Both the position numbers and the translations under genes were made by a program. Positions 6,442 through 8,703 of a DNA stretch of 8,703 bases are shown piece by piece. Position 1 is the stretch's first letter. Each line of letters begins with the position of its first letter. This DNA comes from Clostridia bacterium. Its GTDB lineage: Bacteria; Bacillota; Clostridia; Oscillospirales; CAG-272. The DNA is taken from NCBI GenBank assembly GCA_017631215.1, contig JAGBTR010000273.1:1-8703 (forward strand), given 5' to 3'. The notes under the pieces were generated by a model that made no database searches, was not told the DNA's origin, and was given only the letters and a program-made list of their open reading frames with translations.

Positions 6442-7839
6442 TTAAAAACGACTCGTCTTTGTCAGACTCACGACACACTCAACGTGCCCCGTCCGCGGGA
6501 ACATATCCACGGGCGTGACCGTGCCGATCTCATATCCATTCTCCCTGAACCTCACGCAATCTCTTGCCAGCGTGTCGGCGTCGCACGAGATATAGACGGC
6601 GCGGCGGATGCCACGGGCGGCGAGCGCGTCGATGAGCTCGTTCGTCGAGCCCTTGCGAGGCGGGTCGAGAATGACCAGATCGGGCGTGGCGTCGCCCAGG
6701 CAGGCGAGCAGCGTTTCGGGGTCACCCGCATCGGCGCACACGAAGAGCGCGTTGTCAAGCCCGTTGGCGGCGGCGTTTTGCTTGGCGCACTCGACGGCGG
6801 CGGGTACGATCTCAATACCGATGAGCGACCTTGCCTTGCTTGCCATACTCATACCGATGGTGCCGATGCCGCAGTAAAGATCGAGAATGGTTTCGTCGCC
6901 CTGCAGGTCTGCTTTTTCGGCTCCGATGCCGTACAGCAGCTCGGCACCGTCGTGATTGACCTGATAAAAGGCGTCGGGCGCGATGCGAAAGCGCAGACCG
7001 CACAGCACGTCCTCGATGTAGGGCGTGCCGTGGAGCGTCGTGTAGCGATCGCCCAGCACGACGTTGGTGTTTTTGGTGTTGTGCGACAGCATAATGGACG
7101 CGATCGACGGATAGTTGAGCACCAACCGCTCGCATAGCGTACCCGCGTGGGGGAATTGGTTGCCGTTGATGACGAGACAAATCATAATTTGCCCTGTCAC
7201 CGCGCCGATGCGAAGATAGATGTGGCGGAGAAGCCCCTTGCCGCTCTGCTCGTCGTAGACCGAGATGCCCTTTTCATCGCAAAAGGCACAGACGTCCTTG
7301 ACGATGTCCGAAAAGACGGGCGGCTGAAGCAGGCAGCCGTCGGCGGGCAGAATGTTGTGCGATTTGGTCGCATAAAAGCCCGCGACTGTCTTGCCCTTGA
7401 TCGTTCCGACGGGGTACTGTGCCTTGTTGCGGTAGCCGTAGCACGCGCCCGTGGTGCGAACGGGCTCGACCTCGACGTCGGCAAGTCCCACCTTGCAAAA
7501 GGCGTTCTTGACGTAATTTTGCTTGAGAGAGAGCTCGTGCTCATAGGTGATGCGGCGATAGATACAGCCGCCGCAGCTCTCGCTTGCACCGCAATCGGGC
7601 GCACCGTCACCGAGACGGTAGGGCGAGGGGGAGAGCACCGCATCGAGGCGCGCCACGACAAAGCTCGAAGCCACCTTGATGACGGTCGCCTTGACGCGTT
7701 CGCCTGTCAGAGCCCCGCGCACGAAGACCACGCGACCGTCGGGCAGATGCCCGACGCCCGCGCCAAGGTTGTTGATTTCCTCAATGCTCAACTCAATGCT
7801 TTGGTTTTTGCAGATGACCGCCGTGCTTCGATCAGACAT
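6442..7839 (-). CDS. rlmD: 23S rRNA (uracil-C5)-methyltransferase RlmD/RlmCD (RumA family)
   Basis: The 465-aa enzyme uses S-adenosylmethionine to make 5-methyluridine in 23S rRNA (U1939 in E. coli; Gram-positive RlmCD also modifies U747). Residues 1 to about 65 fit the RNA-binding TRAM domain. The [4Fe-4S] ligands are present: C83, C89, C92 (PDCGASESCGGC) and C169. GYRNKAQYPVG (135-145) is the usual post-cluster motif. The methyltransferase domain has FYQVN (Q293), the SAM loop LDLYCGIGTIGM (319-330), DPPRKG (392-397), the nucleophilic C419 in YISCDADTLARD and the general base E454 in GHVEC. The frame is open upstream to 7923, but those codons overlap the phosphatase; ATG at 7839 with GAGGAG at 7844-7849 gives the expected N-terminus. 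The start overlaps the phosphatase stop by 8 nt, indicating translational coupling. All catalytic residues are intact. Whether it acts on U1939 only or on both sites cannot be told from sequence alone. Confidence 0.95.
   Translation of the reverse strand: MSDRSTAVICKNQSIELSIEEINNLGAGVGHLPDGRVVFVRGALTGERVKATVIKVASSFVVARLDAVLSPSPYRLGDGAPDCGASESCGGCIYRRITYEHELSLKQNYVKNAFCKVGLADVEVEPVRTTGACYGYRNKAQYPVGTIKGKTVAGFYATKSHNILPADGCLLQPPVFSDIVKDVCAFCDEKGISVYDEQSGKGLLRHIYLRIGAVTGQIMICLVINGNQFPHAGTLCERLVLNYPSIASIMLSHNTKNTNVVLGDRYTTLHGTPYIEDVLCGLRFRIAPDAFYQVNHDGAELLYGIGAEKADLQGDETILDLYCGIGTIGMSMASKARSLIGIEIVPAAVECAKQNAAANGLDNALFVCADAGDPETLLACLGDATPDLVILDPPRKGSTNELIDALAARGIRRAVYISCDADTLARDCVRFRENGYEIGTVTPVDMFPRTGHVECVVSLTKTSRF
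7832..7839 (-). promoter_or_regulatory. 8-nt overlap of phosphatase stop and rlmD start (ATGTCTGA)
   Basis: The rlmD ATG (7837-7839) precedes the phosphatase TGA (7832-7834) in another frame. The rlmD ribosome binding site (GAGGAG, 7844-7849) lies inside the phosphatase's last codons. Ribosomes finishing the phosphatase are placed to reinitiate on rlmD. Confidence 0.85.
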
Positions 7840-8503
7840 AAAACTCCTCGCCCGTCTCAAGGCACAAACATCCCAGCGAGCCGCCAAAGTAACAGCCGCA
7901 ATCAATGGCAATGACACCCTCACCGCGCTCGATCTTGCCGCTCGCGGTCGGGACGTGACCGACGATCAGCGTTTTGTCATCAAAATAGTGACCGTCAAGC
8001 TCGGCCGCCTCCGAGATAAAGTCCTCGGGCAGATAATCGTCAAGATCGGCATCGGGATCGAAATCGGCAATGCCTGCGTGGACAAGCAGATAGGTCTTGC
8101 CCTTGACGCTTACCTCCTCGTAGAGTGCCAGATCGGACAGATAGTCGAGCACGCCCTCGCGCATCTCATCGTCAAGCGCGCGGAAGCCGTCGAGCGTGAC
8201 CTTGCCGCCGTGCGATGCCCATTCGGTCATCTCGGCGATATAGTCGGGGTCGGGATCGCCGCCGCCCTTGAGCATATTGTCAAAGCCCTGCAGCATACGG
8301 ATGGCGGTGTAGTCGTGCTCACCCACGACCGGGTAGACGTTGTAGCGCATACTCAGATCGGCGATCAGCTCCATCGGCTCGTCGCCGTAGTCGACGATGT
8401 CGCCGAGCACGTAGAGAATGTCGCTGTCCTTGAAATCGATCTTGGCCAGCATTGCCTTGTATTTGTGGTAGCAACCGTGCAGGTTGGAAAGAACGTAGGT
8501 CAT
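7832..8503 (-). CDS. PPP-type metallophosphoesterase (calcineurin-like), with altered metal-ligand motifs
   Basis: A 223-aa protein of the bacterial Ser/Thr-phosphatase-like (PPP) branch of the calcineurin-like phosphoesterases, a fold that uses two metal ions to hydrolyse phosphoesters of proteins or small molecules. The motifs appear in order: LSNLHGCY (5-12, usual SDIHG), YVLGDIVDYG (31-40, usual GDxVDRG), VVGEHDYTA (59-67, usual GNHE), LLVHAGI (139-145) and IVGHVPT (180-186, usual GHTPT). Thus D35, H9, H142 and H183 are kept, but the first-motif Asp is Asn (N7), the bridging-site Asn is Glu (E62) and the substrate-contacting Arg is Tyr (Y39). No signal peptide is seen, so it should be cytoplasmic. 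The start at 8503 has AAAGGAG 8 nt upstream. It lies between the Nif3-like gene (39-nt gap) and rlmD. It may keep activity with different metals or have lost it. Confidence 0.88.
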   Translation of the reverse strand: MTYVLSNLHGCYHKYKAMLAKIDFKDSDILYVLGDIVDYGDEPMELIADLSMRYNVYPVVGEHDYTAIRMLQGFDNMLKGGGDPDPDYIAEMTEWASHGGKVTLDGFRALDDEMREGVLDYLSDLALYEEVSVKGKTYLLVHAGIADFDPDADLDDYLPEDFISEAAELDGHYFDDKTLIVGHVPTASGKIERGEGVIAIDCGCYFGGSLGCLCLETGEEFYV

Positions 8504-8542
8504 AATGATATCTCCTTTTTGGTTGTGTGTTCGTTGCGTTGG

Positions 8543-8703
8543 TTATCGGATAATGGTTTGGATGGGGTAGTGGTCGATCACGTCGACGTGTGCCATGGGG
8601 AGCATATCCTGCAGCATCCGGCCGAGCACCGCACAAACGGGCTGCTCGGTGTGGTAGTGACCTGCCACGACAAGGGTCATTCCCATCTCGGGCGCATCGA
8701 GCA
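8543..8703 (-). CDS. Nif3-like dinuclear metal centre protein, C-terminal end only
   Basis: The last 52 codons of a gene that enters from the right edge. The visible part starts LDAPEMGMTLVVAGHYHTEQ; the GHYHTE segment (14-19) matches the GHxxTE metal-binding motif near the C-terminus of Nif3 (DUF34, also called GTP cyclohydrolase 1 type 2-like) proteins, and the following helix and closing strand (VDVIDHYPIQTIIR) fit the end of that fold. These proteins form toroidal hexamers with a two-metal site; their reaction is not settled. The gene ends at TAA 8543-8545, 39 nt before the phosphatase start, so it is probably the upstream member of the same operon. The call rests on a short fragment and one strong motif. 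Confidence 0.75.
   Translation of the reverse strand, partial: LDAPEMGMTLVVAGHYHTEQPVCAVLGRMLQDMLPMAHVDVIDHYPIQTIIR

Noticed and set aside
6283..7137. Long plus-strand open frames opposite rlmD (6283-7137 and 7147-7914)
   Set aside because: They mirror rlmD codons on the other strand. RlmD has every expected catalytic and cluster residue, so these are complement artefacts.
7840..7923. 28-codon N-terminal extension of RlmD
   Set aside because: It lies inside the phosphatase coding region, and the TRAM domain begins soon after the ATG at 7839.
8319..8636. Minus-strand open frame spanning the phosphatase start
   Set aside because: Arg-rich out-of-frame shadow of the phosphatase and the Nif3-like C-terminus; no motif or ribosome binding site.

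Overview
This window is a tightly packed stretch of a bacterial chromosome in which every supported gene lies on the minus strand, read from the right edge towards the left. Strong AAAGGAG-type ribosome binding sites, one TTG start, a lipoprotein with a Cys-rich motif and the protein similarities seen by eye suggest an uncultured, fairly GC-rich member of the Clostridia (Firmicutes), perhaps gut-associated. That assignment is inference; no 16S or other marker gene is present. No RNA gene, insertion sequence, CRISPR array or convincing terminator was seen.

The order of transcription is: the C-terminal end of a Nif3-like protein (8543-8703, cut by the right edge); a PPP-type metallophosphoesterase with altered metal-ligand positions (7832-8503); RlmD, a 23S rRNA m5U methyltransferase, whose start overlaps the phosphatase stop by 8 nt (6442-7839); an unrecognised 351-aa protein with a TTG start (5352-6407); a 104-nt gap, the longest in the window; a small Cys-rich lipoprotein (4711-5247) with an in-frame TAG followed by 22 more protein-like codons to a TAA at 4642; an 84-aa two-helix membrane protein (4375-4629); an isoprenylcysteine-methyltransferase-like integral membrane enzyme (3668-4333); a 713-aa glycoside hydrolase-like protein (1512-3653); and a nitrilase-GDPD fusion that runs off the left edge (1-1486).

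The first three genes look like housekeeping functions (metal-centre protein, phosphatase, rRNA modification). The genes to the left look accessory: a secreted lipoprotein, two membrane proteins, a sugar hydrolase and a hydrolase fusion that could act on a glycerophosphodiester and an amide or nitrile. Gaps among these are 12-41 nt (12 nt only if the lipoprotein ends at 4642), so they may be one transcription unit, possibly with an internal promoter in the 104-nt gap. A role in turnover of a lipid- or envelope-derived glycoconjugate would be consistent, but this is a guess from domain content. No clearly defined new defence or mobile system is visible. The most unusual items are the nitrilase-GDPD fusion, the in-frame TAG, and the coordinated ligand substitutions in the phosphatase.
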